A stretch of DNA of 64,000 nt, from contig NZ_CP034142.1 in NCBI RefSeq assembly GCF_003994855.1, positions 2,480,001 to 2,544,000 of the forward strand, in the 5' to 3' direction. Position numbers and translations under genes: made by a program. Of the stretch, positions 1 to 8,967 are shown one piece after another. A model generated the notes under the pieces. The model searched no databases. It worked only from the letters and a program-made list of their open reading frames with translations, and had not been told where the DNA came from. Every line of letters starts with the position of its first letter. Position 1 is the first letter of the stretch. Source of the stretch: Marinobacter sp. NP-4(2019). Its GTDB lineage: Bacteria > Pseudomonadota > Gammaproteobacteria > Pseudomonadales > Oleiphilaceae.

Positions 1-529
1 CCATCTTCTTGACGTGCTTGATCACCGCATTCATCAACGTGCGCTTGATCGGCGAGTGCATGTCGGCAATCTCAGTCACAATGACGTGCTCGATGCCGGT
101 CTGAGGCAATACCTTTTCGGCGTTTTCCGCCATATTGGCAAGAACCACCAGGGCCTTGGCACCGGAATCGTTGAACTGGTGCTCCATTTCCCGTGTGGTG
201 TACAGCGGGTTGGTATTCACAACAATCAGACCGGCACGCATGGCGCCGAACACCACGACCGGATACTGACTGACGTTGGGCATTTGTACGGCGATACGAT
301 CACCGGGCTTGAGATCGGTCTTGTTCTGCAGCCAAGCTGCGAAGTTACGGCTCTGGGTATCGAGATCACGATAGGTCAGAGTGGCGCCAACAGCACTGAA
401 TGCGGGCCGATCAGCGTATTTCTTTACGGCCTGCTCAAATACATCCACCATGCTTTTGTATTTGCTCAAGTCTACCTCACGGGGTACACCAGCGGGGTAT
501 TTGTCCTGATAGAACTGCTCGAAATCCAT
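1..529 (-). CDS. fadD: Long-chain acyl-CoA synthetase (FadD-like), N-terminal part, runs off left edge
   Basis: The first 176 codons of an ATP-dependent fatty acyl-CoA ligase, which activates fatty acids to acyl-CoA for beta-oxidation or lipid synthesis. The minus-strand translation begins MDFEQFYQDKYPAGVPREV and continues through the typical FadD N-terminal region: a stretch on open access to acyl-CoA (TYRDLD), GDRIAVQMPNVSQYPV, and FGAMRAGLIVVNTNPLYT. The ATP-binding P-loop and later motifs lie outside the window. I chose the second ATG (527-529) because AGGAG stands about six bases before it; an ATG two codons upstream would overlap that site. It diverges from the MaoC-type hydratase gene, which fits a fatty-acid metabolic neighbourhood. 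The family assignment is secure; the exact paralogue is not. Confidence 0.88.
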   Translation of the reverse strand, partial: MDFEQFYQDKYPAGVPREVDLSKYKSMVDVFEQAVKKYADRPAFSAVGATLTYRDLDTQSRNFAAWLQNKTDLKPGDRIAVQMPNVSQYPVVVFGAMRAGLIVVNTNPLYTTREMEHQFNDSGAKALVVLANMAENAEKVLPQTGIEHVIVTEIADMHSPIKRTLMNAVIKHVKKM

Positions 530-716
530 CACCATCTCCTGTTTGGCGCTTGTGTTTATAATGATTTACCAGTGTCGTTGCGATCAAAAAATCAACCCGA
601 CAAAAGTATCAGCCGAAAAATGAGGGTGAGAGAATAGCAGTTTTGTAAACGATGAGGTAGCTTTCAGAGCACACGTGTTCTGACTCTTTCAAATCGCTAA
701 ATCTGTGGAGCAAACC

Positions 717-1202
717 ATGAGCGAAACACCCGATACCCTTGAAAACTTCACCTACGACGAACTCAAGGAAGGTGACTCTGCCACCTTCAGCCGCACACTG
801 ACCGAAGACGAACTGGTGTTGTTCGCGGCGGTATCCGGTGACGTAAACCCGGTACATCTGGACTCCGAGTTCGCCGCCGAATCCATGTTCAAGGAGCGCA
901 TTGCCCACGGCATGTGGAGCGGCTCCCTGATCTCCGCCGCGCTGGCAACCGTGATGCCCGGGCCAGGGACGATATATCTGGAACAGAGCCTGTCCTTCAA
1001 GCGGCCGGTCAAGCTGGACGATACCCTGACGGTCAGACTGACAGTGCTGAAAAAAGAGCCCAAGAACCGGGTCGTTTTTGACTGCGACGTTCGCAACCAG
1101 AGGGATGAAAAGGTGGTCAGTGGTGAGGCAAAGGTGATTGCTCCAACCAGCAAGGTCTCGCTGAAGAAGCCCCGTATGCCGAACATTATCATCGAGCACT
1201 GA
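717..1202 (+). CDS. MaoC-like (R)-specific enoyl-CoA hydratase
   Basis: A single hot-dog-fold MaoC dehydratase of about 161 residues. It carries the hydratase-2 signature (GDVNPVHLD near residue 41, supplying the Asp/His dyad) followed by AHGMWSGSL. Members of this family hydrate trans-2-enoyl-CoA to (R)-3-hydroxyacyl-CoA and link beta-oxidation to other uses such as polyhydroxyalkanoate. An ATG four codons upstream (705) is possible, but GGAG at 706-709 sits correctly for the ATG at 717. The gene diverges from the fadD-like gene and converges on the AgmX/TonB-like gene, with stop codons almost touching. The physiological substrate cannot be told from sequence. Confidence 0.85.
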   Translation: MSETPDTLENFTYDELKEGDSATFSRTLTEDELVLFAAVSGDVNPVHLDSEFAAESMFKERIAHGMWSGSLISAALATVMPGPGTIYLEQSLSFKRPVKLDDTLTVRLTVLKKEPKNRVVFDCDVRNQRDEKVVSGEAKVIAPTSKVSLKKPRMPNIIIEH

Positions 1203-2144
1203 CTACCCCGGCAGGAAATCGATCGGAAACTTTACCTTGCGGGCCGCCACATCGTCGGCCCCGAAGTTAAACAGCTGCACCCGCATGGCTATCCGACGCT
1301 CAAGTTCCGGGTTATCCAGCTCGGAATTGACCACTTCACACCGAGAGACCGAGCCATCCGGCTCGATCACCAGCTCCAGCAACACCTTTCCCTCCAGGGT
1401 GGGATCCTGCCTCAGTTCGCGACGGTACAGGGAATAAAGCGCTGTTTTCTGGGCATCAAACACCTTGCGGATGTTGCTCATCCCGCGTTCCGCAGGTCCG
1501 GGCTCCGGTTTCGCAACCGCTTCGAACGCTGGCTCTCGGTCCACTTTTACCTCGCGCACCTGGTGGCCCGCCACATCCACCCGTTTTTTCGGACTGCGCC
1601 CGCTTTTAACCCCGCCACTGCCTTGCAGGACATCACCAGCATCAGCGTTCACGCGTTGCCCCTCCGCAACCTTGTCAGAGACGTTGGCAACCAGCCTCCG
1701 GTCGGGTTCCGGTTCGGGTGACCGAAGTGCGGCCAACTGGCCCTTCATGGCCAACAGCCCTGAACGGGATGCCTTTTCCCTGGCCTGGTCAACGGTTTGC
1801 CGGTCGGGTTCCGGCATTGAATCAGACACCGACTGCCGGTAAACCGTTTTCTGCTGTTCGTCGTCAGGATCGTCTGCTGCTTTCGGCTCAGGTTCTGGCT
1901 CCGGTTCCGGATCAGGGGCCTCAACGGGCGCCGGCAACTCCCGCGGTTCAATCAGTTTAGCCAGTCGTGGCGACACCTCTTCATTCTGGCGGTGCTCTGG
2001 TTCCGGCAACTCCAATATGGGAATCCAGAGTGCCGGCACGAGAAACAGCGCGAACGTAAGCAGTAGAATCAGACCGAAGCGACCGTTTTCGCCCTTTGCG
2101 GACGACCACGGTAACCCTGCCCGGTAGCCTGACGGTTCAGCCAT
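1203..2144 (-). CDS. TonB-like energy transducer with AgmX/PglI C-terminal domain
   Basis: Last gene of the nine-gene envelope operon. A short cytoplasmic N-terminus leads to one membrane span (about residues 22-42, LILLLTFALFLVPALW). A proline/glutamate-rich periplasmic rod follows ([11 protein letters not shown] around 75-90), then a C-terminal TonB/AgmX-PglI fold of about 85 residues (EGKVLLELVIEPDGSVSRCEVV). Proteins of this kind carry proton-motive-force energy from a TolQ/TolR motor to outer-membrane partners; in Myxococcus the AgmX/GltJ family belongs to the gliding machine. I chose the ATG at 2144, which follows GGAGG by six bases, over a GTG at 2159; both overlap the upstream TolR-like gene. 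The role is inferred from domain layout and neighbours. Confidence 0.8.
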   Translation of the reverse strand: MAEPSGYRAGLPWSSAKGENGRFGLILLLTFALFLVPALWIPILELPEPEHRQNEEVSPRLAKLIEPRELPAPVEAPDPEPEPEPEPKAADDPDDEQQKTVYRQSVSDSMPEPDRQTVDQAREKASRSGLLAMKGQLAALRSPEPEPDRRLVANVSDKVAEGQRVNADAGDVLQGSGGVKSGRSPKKRVDVAGHQVREVKVDREPAFEAVAKPEPGPAERGMSNIRKVFDAQKTALYSLYRRELRQDPTLEGKVLLELVIEPDGSVSRCEVVNSELDNPELERRIAMRVQLFNFGADDVAARKVKFPIDFLPG

Positions 2145-2631
2145 TTCGAGCCTCCCCACTGGATTCCACCGCGAGCCTCACCCGACGATACTGCTGGTCG
2201 ACGCAGGTTTGCATGATTTTCCGCAGCAGTCGGTAACTGGTGTCGCGCCCAGCCATGATGGTGACCTCAAGCCCCTGCTCTGGAACAGCACCCTGGTGCT
2301 CACGGCGCCAGGCCAGCGCATCGGCCAGGCCAGGCACAGTGGCGTCTTCCGCCTCAATGGTGTCCAGGCGGGCGACCTCCCGCCCATGCACCAGAACTGA
2401 CTGACCACTGAGCCGCACCGTCAGTGTGTCTTCCGCCTCCTGCTGTGCAGAAGACAGCGGCAGTGGCACATCGGCCGTGTTCTGCATGACTTTGACGTCG
2501 GAGGAGTTGACCATCAGAAAAAACACCAGGATGGTAAAGATATCCATCAGAGACACCAGATTCAGGCCTCCGGGGCGATGCATACGCCGGTAATGCCGCT
2601 GCATCCGGTGGGCACGACGGGAAGTCTTCAT
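2137..2631 (-). CDS. ExbD/TolR-family biopolymer transport protein (second copy)
   Basis: A 164-residue protein with a basic N-terminus (RRAHRMQRHYRRMHRP), one membrane span (about 26-44) and a periplasmic TolR domain. The span begins NLVSLMDIFTILVFFLM and carries the conserved Asp (Asp31) that conducts protons in this family. It would form the ion-conducting stator with the TolQ-like protein encoded two genes upstream. Start and stop overlap both neighbours by a few bases, so translation is probably coupled. Two consecutive TolR paralogues with one TolQ is the arrangement of the AglR-AglQ-AglS motor in Myxococcus, unlike the single pair in Tol-Pal. Family assignment is firm; the partner is inferred. 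Confidence 0.88.
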   Translation of the reverse strand: MKTSRRAHRMQRHYRRMHRPGGLNLVSLMDIFTILVFFLMVNSSDVKVMQNTADVPLPLSSAQQEAEDTLTVRLSGQSVLVHGREVARLDTIEAEDATVPGLADALAWRREHQGAVPEQGLEVTIMAGRDTSYRLLRKIMQTCVDQQYRRVRLAVESSGEARNG

Positions 2632-3116
2632 GTGCCCTCCGGGGCATCCGCCAGGGCCACATCGGGAAACAGTTCCGCCTCTACCTTGCTGGCAACGACA
2701 ACTGCCGGGTAGGACCGAACCGTGTCCATTGCGGTCACCAGAGTCTGGTAGTCGATCTCCGGCCCGACTTCGAGCACCACATCTGTCTTTTCCGGCACTC
2801 GGGCCTTGATAGTTTTAAGCGTCTCAAGCAACCCCGCAAAGTCCTGCTCGCCGCCCTTCAACGGTAACGTGCGAATTACGCCACGCTCGCTGTCCGATAC
2901 CTCGATCCCCTCCGGGATAATGGTCACCACCAACCGCAACTGTTCGGCGGAAGGAGCATCAGCGGATTCCATTCCCGGGAAATCTAACTCAATGGTCCGG
3001 ATCTGGCTGAACACCATGCCCAGCAACAGGACCGGCACCAGTACAATCATCAGGTTGAGGAAGGCGGTGATGTCCAGCTCCGGGCTGCTTGCGGCCCGGC
3101 GATGTCTGCGTCTCAT
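2628..3116 (-). CDS. ExbD/TolR-family biopolymer transport protein (first copy)
   Basis: A 162-residue TolR/ExbD homologue. It has a basic N-terminus (MRRRHRRAA), a membrane span starting at ELDITAFLNLMIVLVPVLLL with the expected proton-relay Asp (Asp15), and a periplasmic domain ending in a helix-strand unit (TLVTAMDTVRSYPAVVVASKVE). It overlaps the next TolR-like gene by four bases (ATGA). It is clearly divergent from the following copy, so the motor is probably hetero-oligomeric, as in AglQ/AglS. It would sit in the inner membrane with the TolQ-like subunit encoded just upstream. Confidence 0.88.
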   Translation of the reverse strand: MRRRHRRAASSPELDITAFLNLMIVLVPVLLLGMVFSQIRTIELDFPGMESADAPSAEQLRLVVTIIPEGIEVSDSERGVIRTLPLKGGEQDFAGLLETLKTIKARVPEKTDVVLEVGPEIDYQTLVTAMDTVRSYPAVVVASKVEAELFPDVALADAPEGT

Positions 3117-3131
3117 ACTGCGAACCTCGAC

Positions 3132-3779
3132 TCAGGCGGCGGACTGGCTGGCGCCCTGATCTGAAATGATGTTGAGCAATTTCACACCCGCCATCTCGAA
3201 ACTGTCGACGATCTCATTCGTACGGGTCTGCAACAACGCATGAAACATTAGCAGGGGGATGGCTGACATCAGACCGAAAGCGGTGGTGTTCATGGCCACG
3301 GAGATACTCTCGGACAACAGCGTTGCCTTCTGGGCCGGATCCGCAGCGGCAACGGCAGTGAAAGCGGAGATCAGACCGATGATGGTGCCGAGGAGCCCCA
3401 TCAGAGTTGCGATATTAGCCAGGGTCGCCAGGTACTGGGTACGTTTTTCCAGCCTCGGCAGCACCTCCATCAGGCCCTCTTCGAGGGCGTATTCGATCTC
3501 TTCCCGACGATTATTGTTGAGCAGGCGCCCTATTCCCGCCCCCATGATAGATGCAATGGCACTGTCGGAACGGTTGGCAGCTTTCATGGCGCGTTGATAG
3601 TCCCGCTTCTGAAGTAACGGCAGTATGCCTTTCTCAAACGCCAATCGATTGCGACGACGCATTGTCCCCAGGTATATAAAACGCTCCAGGGTAATGGCCA
3701 GACCGATAGCCAGTACCACGGCGATGGGATACATAAAGGGACCACCTTCCTGAAAAAAACGGGTTACGGTTTCCAGCAT
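3132..3779 (-). CDS. MotA/TolQ/ExbB proton channel family protein
   Basis: A 215-residue three-span inner-membrane protein. Span 1 is near residues 15-33 (FMYPIAVVLAIGLAITLERF). The second and third spans form the long pair around 115-200 (LATLANIATLMGLLGTIIGLI and TTAFGLMSAIPLLMFHALL), typical of TolQ/ExbB. The cytoplasmic loop between spans 1 and 2 carries RLEKRTQYLATLAN. Together with the two TolR-like proteins it forms a predicted proton-driven motor that powers the TPR/TonB-like partners of this operon. It lies 15 bases before the first TolR-like gene and 16 bases after a small exported protein gene. Confidence 0.92.
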   Translation of the reverse strand: MLETVTRFFQEGGPFMYPIAVVLAIGLAITLERFIYLGTMRRRNRLAFEKGILPLLQKRDYQRAMKAANRSDSAIASIMGAGIGRLLNNNRREEIEYALEEGLMEVLPRLEKRTQYLATLANIATLMGLLGTIIGLISAFTAVAAADPAQKATLLSESISVAMNTTAFGLMSAIPLLMFHALLQTRTNEIVDSFEMAGVKLLNIISDQGASQSAA

Positions 3780-3795
3780 GATCAGACTCCTGCAG

Positions 3796-4137
3796 TCACT
3801 GCGCAGACAGGGAAGAATCCGGTGACGGATTCAGGGTTTCACGAAATATCCGATGGCGCTCGAGGGCCATCGGATCCAGGGGTTCAAGCAAATCAGAGGC
3901 GCTGTCATCCAGCCTTGCACGGGGGCGACGCGGCAAGGTTGGTGGTTGCCACGGCAGGATGTACAGCACACCTGGGTCATCATCGGCTGAATGGGGCGTA
4001 ATGCCTTCCACACTCAGTGCCACGGGCAGAGAGCCTTCAGCGCGACCATCGGCGGCTGCGCCCGCAATGGCATGTCCGCTGGTTACTGCCATAACTGCCA
4101 GTCCTGCCAGCGCAACGAGAGGGATACGATTGCGCAT
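3796..4137 (-). CDS. Small exported protein of the TolQ/TolR operon, unknown function
   Basis: A 113-residue protein with a clear signal peptide (RNRIPLVALAGLAVMAVTSGHAIA, cleavage expected near residue 25). No domain is recognised in the mature part, which contains a proline-rich stretch (LPWQPPTLPRRPRARLD) and an acidic patch. It starts directly after the stop of the TPR lipoprotein gene and precedes the TolQ-like gene by 16 bases, so it is almost certainly cotranscribed. It may be a periplasmic linker of the predicted envelope machine. Its reality rests on operon position and signal peptide. Confidence 0.65.
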   Translation of the reverse strand: MRNRIPLVALAGLAVMAVTSGHAIAGAAADGRAEGSLPVALSVEGITPHSADDDPGVLYILPWQPPTLPRRPRARLDDSASDLLEPLDPMALERHRIFRETLNPSPDSSLSAQ

Positions 4138-4536
4138 CTATTGCAGCCTCCGTTCCAGGTCCGCGATCCATCCCGCCACCTGTTTGTCCTCGCTACCGGA
4201 AAGCTCCCGATAATGGTGGTAGTGCAGCAAGGCGGCTTTCAGGTCCAACAGGTAGAGTTCGGAAATAACGGCAAGGTTGTAATGCAGTTCGGGTGTCTCA
4301 GGGGACGAATCAATACCGGTACGCAACAACCCTGCGGCTTCGCGGAACCTGCCCTGCTCCTTGAGGGCAAGGGCCTGGTTGTTGATCGCCACAACATCCT
4401 CCATGGTGACCGGCTCTCCATTGGCCTCCTCACGGCCCTGCTCCGGGGCCGCGAGGCCAGCGCAACCGGTCAGGGCCCCCAGGAAAACCAACAGGACCAG
4501 CGTTCGGTACTCAGGCATCATCACTGGACTCCTCAT
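4138..4536 (-). CDS. TPR-containing lipoprotein of the motor-like operon
   Basis: A 132-residue protein with a lipoprotein signal (VLLVFLGALTGCAGL, lipobox LTGC, lipidated Cys near residue 25). About two tetratricopeptide repeats follow (NNQALALKEQGRFREAAGLL, then ETPELHYNLAVISELYLL). It would be anchored in the outer or inner membrane facing the periplasm and serve as a scaffold. In Myxococcus, TPR lipoproteins such as GltE and AglT are parts of the gliding complex, which fits the TolQ/TolR/AgmX neighbours. It overlaps the end of the 925-residue gene by 26 bases, implying coupled translation. Confidence 0.8.
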   Translation of the reverse strand: MRSPVMMPEYRTLVLLVFLGALTGCAGLAAPEQGREEANGEPVTMEDVVAINNQALALKEQGRFREAAGLLRTGIDSSPETPELHYNLAVISELYLLDLKAALLHYHHYRELSGSEDKQVAGWIADLERRLQ

Positions 4537-7288
4537 TCCAGGTCATCCAACGCACATCCCGGTCGTAGCGCCCTGGAAACAGCTCAGCGAGAATGTCCAG
4601 ACTCTTCTGAACCCATTCAGTGTATTCGCCGTCCGCCAGCAGTTCGTGGTTCCGGGCATGCAGTTGGATGGCCGTTTCTTCAAAGGGATAAGCCTCTTCC
4701 TCAAGAAGCATTTCGTACTGGGCACGCTCGAGGTCATTCAGTTCCGCCGGAACCTCGGACGCCATCAGGTCCGCCGCCAGCACCCGATAGAGCTCGGCTC
4801 GCCGGAACAAGGCTTCGGACTGTACGGCTTGCCGGTCCAACTGGAGCGCCTCCGCAAACCTCTTTCTCGCCTGCTCAAGGGCTGCCTGCTTGCGTGCCAG
4901 GGAATCCTCCAGCGGATGGTGGAGTGCTATCGTTTCGAAATTGCTGGCACTCGAGCGGCCCAACGCCATAGCGGCACTGGCAGACCATCGCAGGGTATCG
5001 GGCGAATGCCATTGACTGGCGAGTTCGGTACTCACCAGTTGCGCCCGGTAGCGATCAGGCGACGCCCCCGACTCCACCAGCCGCTGACGCATGGTCTGGT
5101 TCCGGATGTGGTCACCGGCGTTGACGGGCTCTTTGGGTTCGGCAAGGTAGCGCTGGTAAATGCGATTACGACGTTCAACGGCCGCGCCCTGATGAAACAG
5201 CTCTGCAGCGTGCAGTTTGCGGGGCCAGTGGTTCCCGTCGTTTGGAGGACTCTGCATCAGTTCCGACGCGGCCCGAATGGGCTGGCCGGAACGGCTGTAG
5301 GCCAGCACCAGTTTCTCGCTGATTTCTGTAGTCAGGGTGTGTTCGGGAAAATCAGAGCGGAATCGGATCAATTCATTGATGGCCGTCTGCCAGCGTTCCG
5401 CCAGCAGCAGGCTATTGGCAGCGTCGTAACGGCCCTTGATGGCGATGTCGGAACCGGGCAGTACCGACCCCACCCGCAGAAAATGCGCCACGGCGGTACT
5501 GGTCTCGCCTGACTGTTGAGCGGCTTCCCCTTGACGGTACACCGCCTGCGCCAGTTGCAACCGGACCTGATCGGCTTCCGTCGCGTCCACACCGGCAAGG
5601 TGGTGCTCGCTGATCAGGGCCGCCGCGTTGCGCCATGCCTGCTCAGCCAACTTATGGTCACCGGTTGCTGTATGGACTTCGCCAAGCACCAGCCAGGCAC
5701 TGTATTGCTCGTCAGGGCTTGCGGAAGCGTTGGCATGGGCGCGCTCGGCAAAGCGACGGGCTTGTGGGTACTCACGATGTTCCAACCAGCGATTGGCAAT
5801 ATCGGCATCAAGCCCGGAGAGCCGGAGATCCGCCGGGAAACGCTGGGCAAACCGGTCCGCTTCCGATGATAAATCCTGCAAACTGGTGGCAAACGTCGTG
5901 CGGTTGTCCAGACCGTTACGGTGAATGGTAACCGCGGCCCATGCCGCATTCACTGCATCGCGGTAACCATCCGAACGATAGGCCGCCTGCCGGTAGTTCT
6001 CCAGTGCCTCCCGGTACTCCCCGGCCTGCAACCTGGCGTCACCGGCCAGCCTCAGGGTCTCGCCCGGTTCACGGGTTCGCATGCTGAGCGCCTCATAATA
6101 AGCAGCCGCCCTGGCGAACCCTTTGCCGGGTGCCTGCGCCCCCTGATCGTAATAGTAGTCCGCCAGCTGACGACTCAGGGTCCGCCACAGATCCTGGTGG
6201 GCTTCAGACAGTGTTGCGTACCGATGATCACTGCCGTACGCATGAACATAGGCGGCCCGAGCGTCGCGGGCCCGATCACTTTCCCCGGCCAATATCCAGA
6301 CATCGATCAACTGGGCCAGAAATGCGGCCGCGAATGGATGGTCCGGGCGCGCTTCCACGTAGGCCCGGTTCACCGAAACACTGTCTTCAAACTGCCCCGT
6401 GCTGGCGTAATGATCTGCCAGTCGATCAAACAACAGATAATCGTAGTGTTTCTCCCCGCTACCGCCCACAAAGGCTGTCAGGGCGCCGTTACCAGCCGAT
6501 TCAGCCGCCATCAGTGCCAGCACCCGCAAGGTGTCATCGACCAGTTCCGCATCACTGGCGGAAACCCGCTCAAGACTCTCAGGCTCCGGTAATTGTTGAT
6601 CAAGCACACCGACAAAGCTGGCCGCCGCACGGTGCCACGCGCCCTTGCCCTGCTTGTACTGACTCCACCCCCGCATATAACCGGCTTTGAGCTTGAGACG
6701 GTCCCCGCCAGTCCCGGCGATCAGACGACCGTATTCCTGCTCTGCCTCGACGTAGTTCCCGGCAGAGAATGCAGCTTCTGCAATTCGGAAACGCGCCTCG
6801 GGCACCAGGGGCGATTTCGGATATAACCCGGTTAATTGTCTTAACCGCTGAACGGACTCATCCCCCTGGCCAACGTACGCATGGGCCTTGGCCATCTGGT
6901 ACAGCAGCTCATCCAGCTTTCCATGGAACGAGCCACTCTGAATGATCGACTCGTAACTGCCAATGGCTTCCCGGTAGCGCCTTCGTTCCTGCGCATCATC
7001 CAGTTGGGTAACCTTCCCCGACACCTCACGGATATTGGCAAGGCGGTTCAGGGCATCAATCCGCACTTCCGGCTCGTCCGATCCGTCAAAAAGCCGCTGA
7101 TAACGCCGGGCCACCTCGGCCGGAGATATTGCAGGCAAGGGGCGGGACTCGAATTTCATGAACACCGGGCGCATATCGGCAATGGTTTCGCCATCGCTGC
7201 CGAGTTCAACACGGAATGTTTCCTGGCCGTAAACCATAGGCACAGCGCAAGCCGTCAGCAGCACACCAATCGCCGACATTCTCATCAC
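4511..7288 (-). CDS. Large periplasmic TPR-repeat protein
   Basis: A 925-residue exported protein. It has a signal peptide (MRMSAIGVLLTACAVPMVYG, cleavage before QETFR) followed by a nearly continuous array of TPR-like helical pairs from about residue 60 to 880. Examples are VRQLT-type units near 145-190 (LVPEARFRIAEAAFSAGNYVEAEQEY) and later units such as DARLQAGEYREALENYRQAAY. No catalytic motif is visible. A long TPR solenoid behind a TolQ/TolR motor suggests a periplasmic scaffold spanning the envelope, comparable in position to the TPR components of the Agl/Glt system. Overlaps with both neighbours support a single transcript. Confidence 0.8.
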   Translation of the reverse strand: MMRMSAIGVLLTACAVPMVYGQETFRVELGSDGETIADMRPVFMKFESRPLPAISPAEVARRYQRLFDGSDEPEVRIDALNRLANIREVSGKVTQLDDAQERRRYREAIGSYESIIQSGSFHGKLDELLYQMAKAHAYVGQGDESVQRLRQLTGLYPKSPLVPEARFRIAEAAFSAGNYVEAEQEYGRLIAGTGGDRLKLKAGYMRGWSQYKQGKGAWHRAAASFVGVLDQQLPEPESLERVSASDAELVDDTLRVLALMAAESAGNGALTAFVGGSGEKHYDYLLFDRLADHYASTGQFEDSVSVNRAYVEARPDHPFAAAFLAQLIDVWILAGESDRARDARAAYVHAYGSDHRYATLSEAHQDLWRTLSRQLADYYYDQGAQAPGKGFARAAAYYEALSMRTREPGETLRLAGDARLQAGEYREALENYRQAAYRSDGYRDAVNAAWAAVTIHRNGLDNRTTFATSLQDLSSEADRFAQRFPADLRLSGLDADIANRWLEHREYPQARRFAERAHANASASPDEQYSAWLVLGEVHTATGDHKLAEQAWRNAAALISEHHLAGVDATEADQVRLQLAQAVYRQGEAAQQSGETSTAVAHFLRVGSVLPGSDIAIKGRYDAANSLLLAERWQTAINELIRFRSDFPEHTLTTEISEKLVLAYSRSGQPIRAASELMQSPPNDGNHWPRKLHAAELFHQGAAVERRNRIYQRYLAEPKEPVNAGDHIRNQTMRQRLVESGASPDRYRAQLVSTELASQWHSPDTLRWSASAAMALGRSSASNFETIALHHPLEDSLARKQAALEQARKRFAEALQLDRQAVQSEALFRRAELYRVLAADLMASEVPAELNDLERAQYEMLLEEEAYPFEETAIQLHARNHELLADGEYTEWVQKSLDILAELFPGRYDRDVRWMTWNEESSDDA

Positions 7289-8967
7289 CGACCTCCCCTT
7301 TCCAGGGTCTCGAGGGCGAGGTACTCGTACAGATGGGCAATCTGCTGTTCGGTTTTATCCAGGGCATGCTCCAGCTGGTCGTCGTGCCAGCTCACGAACG
7401 CCAGGGCCTGGTCATCAAGCCTGCTTTCCGCACGTGCTCGCAACGTCGCTGCTCGTGACTGAAGTTTCTGAATCCTGGTCAACGCGGCGTCTGTGTTATG
7501 CAGCAGTTGCTCAAGCCTGGCATCCCGGGTTGCCAGCCTGCTCCCCAGCAACATCAGGGACGACTCAATGTCCTGCAAGGTCCCGGCAGAGAGGTTAAGG
7601 GCTTCCAACTGCCGTGGCTGAACTGCCCTGTCTCTCAAACGCCCTATCTGGCCACGCAGTTTCTCCAACCTGGCAACAAACGCTTCCTGACGACCACCCC
7701 CGTTAGCGACAGGCGTGGCAAGCCTGTTCTTCAGCGCCCCCCGGAAGACGTCCAGGTTGTTCGCCTGTTCTTCCAACCAGGCCTCGATCCTCGCCAGATC
7801 GGATACCTTGCCAACCGCATCCTGGGCCGCGGGATCCTCCATAAACCTCAATAGGTAGGCCATGCGCGGCTGTGTGAGTGTGCGGTTATCCGCCAGGAAC
7901 CACTGAGCCTCCGAACCCCGGGTATCCTGTACCAGCGTTCGCCATGCACCGTTCTTTCGAATCTGCGAGGCCAGCTTGCGCAAGGTCACGCGTTCACCCT
8001 CATAGGATGCATTTGCGGCAAGATAGGCTTCCCCCGCTTGCCCGGGATAACCGGACAGGTCATAGCCCCGCCCCACGCCAAGCCAGGCATCCTGAACACC
8101 GGGATAAGCCAGGGGGTATTTCTTCGCACGGTGCCAGGACTGCATGGCAGCCCGATGATTATCCCGGGCAGCCAGCGCCAAACCATGAAAATACAGCGCA
8201 CGCGGAGTCTGGTAGCTGTCGAGGGGAACCTGTTCCAGAAAGCCGATGGCCTTGTCGTATTCTTCATTCTGATAGGACAAATAACCGGCACGCACCAGAA
8301 GTTGGTTGCGTAGGTTGCTGCTGCGACCGCTGACGGTGTCCTGCTCAGACATCGCCAGTGCGACACGAAGGGCAACCAACGCCCGGGTCGGGTCGAGATC
8401 ATGCTCGCTGTAGTCCGCCGCCAGGTTCGCATAGCCAAGGGCGGCCCAATAACCAGCGTCCATGGTGGACAGAATCCGCCCCGCCCTGTCCCGGTGACCT
8501 GCCCGGCGCTCCAGTTCCGCCAACTCGTAGAGCGCCTGCTGACGGACCTCTCCGTGGCCGATATCGGCAGCGGTCTGAAAGTGCTCCCGCGCTACTCCGG
8601 GTTCACCTTCCTTTAACAGGATCTGCGCGAGCATCAAGGCGGCCGCGCCAAGCTGATGTTCACCCTCGACCTGCGCCTCCAGGAGCATCCTCGCGTCGGT
8701 AGTCTGCCCTGATGCCATCAGCGCCTGTACCCTTAGCCAGGACGCCGTAGGACTACCAGCATCGCGGATATAGCCCAGGGCGCGGTCCGCTTGGCCTGAA
8801 ACCAATGCGAATCTGGCGAGTCCAGTCGCCAATGCCTGCTCCCCCGGTTGGCTGGCCGCAACCGGTGTTAGCGATACTGCTGCCAGCAGCATCCCATAAC
8901 GGCAGCATTGGGCGGACACCCGGTAACAGCAGTCTAGAGCGCGGACAACCATGCCCCTTACTTCCAT
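7285..8967 (-). CDS. Exported TPR and coiled-coil protein
   Basis: A 560-residue protein with an N-terminal hydrophobic export signal (about residues 25-40, YGMLLAAVSLTPVAAS). TPR-like repeats run across roughly 45-330 (for example AAALMLAQILLKEGEPGVAREHF and LVRAGYLSYQNEEYDKAIGFL). The C-terminal half (390-550) is helical and rich in Leu, Gln, Arg and Glu, and is probably coiled coil. It overlaps the next gene by four bases and the previous one by ten, so it is part of the same operon. Probably periplasmic scaffold; no enzyme motif is seen. The true start is uncertain, with an alternative ATG five codons in. Confidence 0.75.
   Translation of the reverse strand: MEVRGMVVRALDCCYRVSAQCCRYGMLLAAVSLTPVAASQPGEQALATGLARFALVSGQADRALGYIRDAGSPTASWLRVQALMASGQTTDARMLLEAQVEGEHQLGAAALMLAQILLKEGEPGVAREHFQTAADIGHGEVRQQALYELAELERRAGHRDRAGRILSTMDAGYWAALGYANLAADYSEHDLDPTRALVALRVALAMSEQDTVSGRSSNLRNQLLVRAGYLSYQNEEYDKAIGFLEQVPLDSYQTPRALYFHGLALAARDNHRAAMQSWHRAKKYPLAYPGVQDAWLGVGRGYDLSGYPGQAGEAYLAANASYEGERVTLRKLASQIRKNGAWRTLVQDTRGSEAQWFLADNRTLTQPRMAYLLRFMEDPAAQDAVGKVSDLARIEAWLEEQANNLDVFRGALKNRLATPVANGGGRQEAFVARLEKLRGQIGRLRDRAVQPRQLEALNLSAGTLQDIESSLMLLGSRLATRDARLEQLLHNTDAALTRIQKLQSRAATLRARAESRLDDQALAFVSWHDDQLEHALDKTEQQIAHLYEYLALETLERGGR

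Noticed and set aside
14..637. Plus-strand 207-codon open frame at the left edge
   Set aside because: It is the antisense shadow of the fadD-like gene, whose minus-strand translation matches a well-known family.
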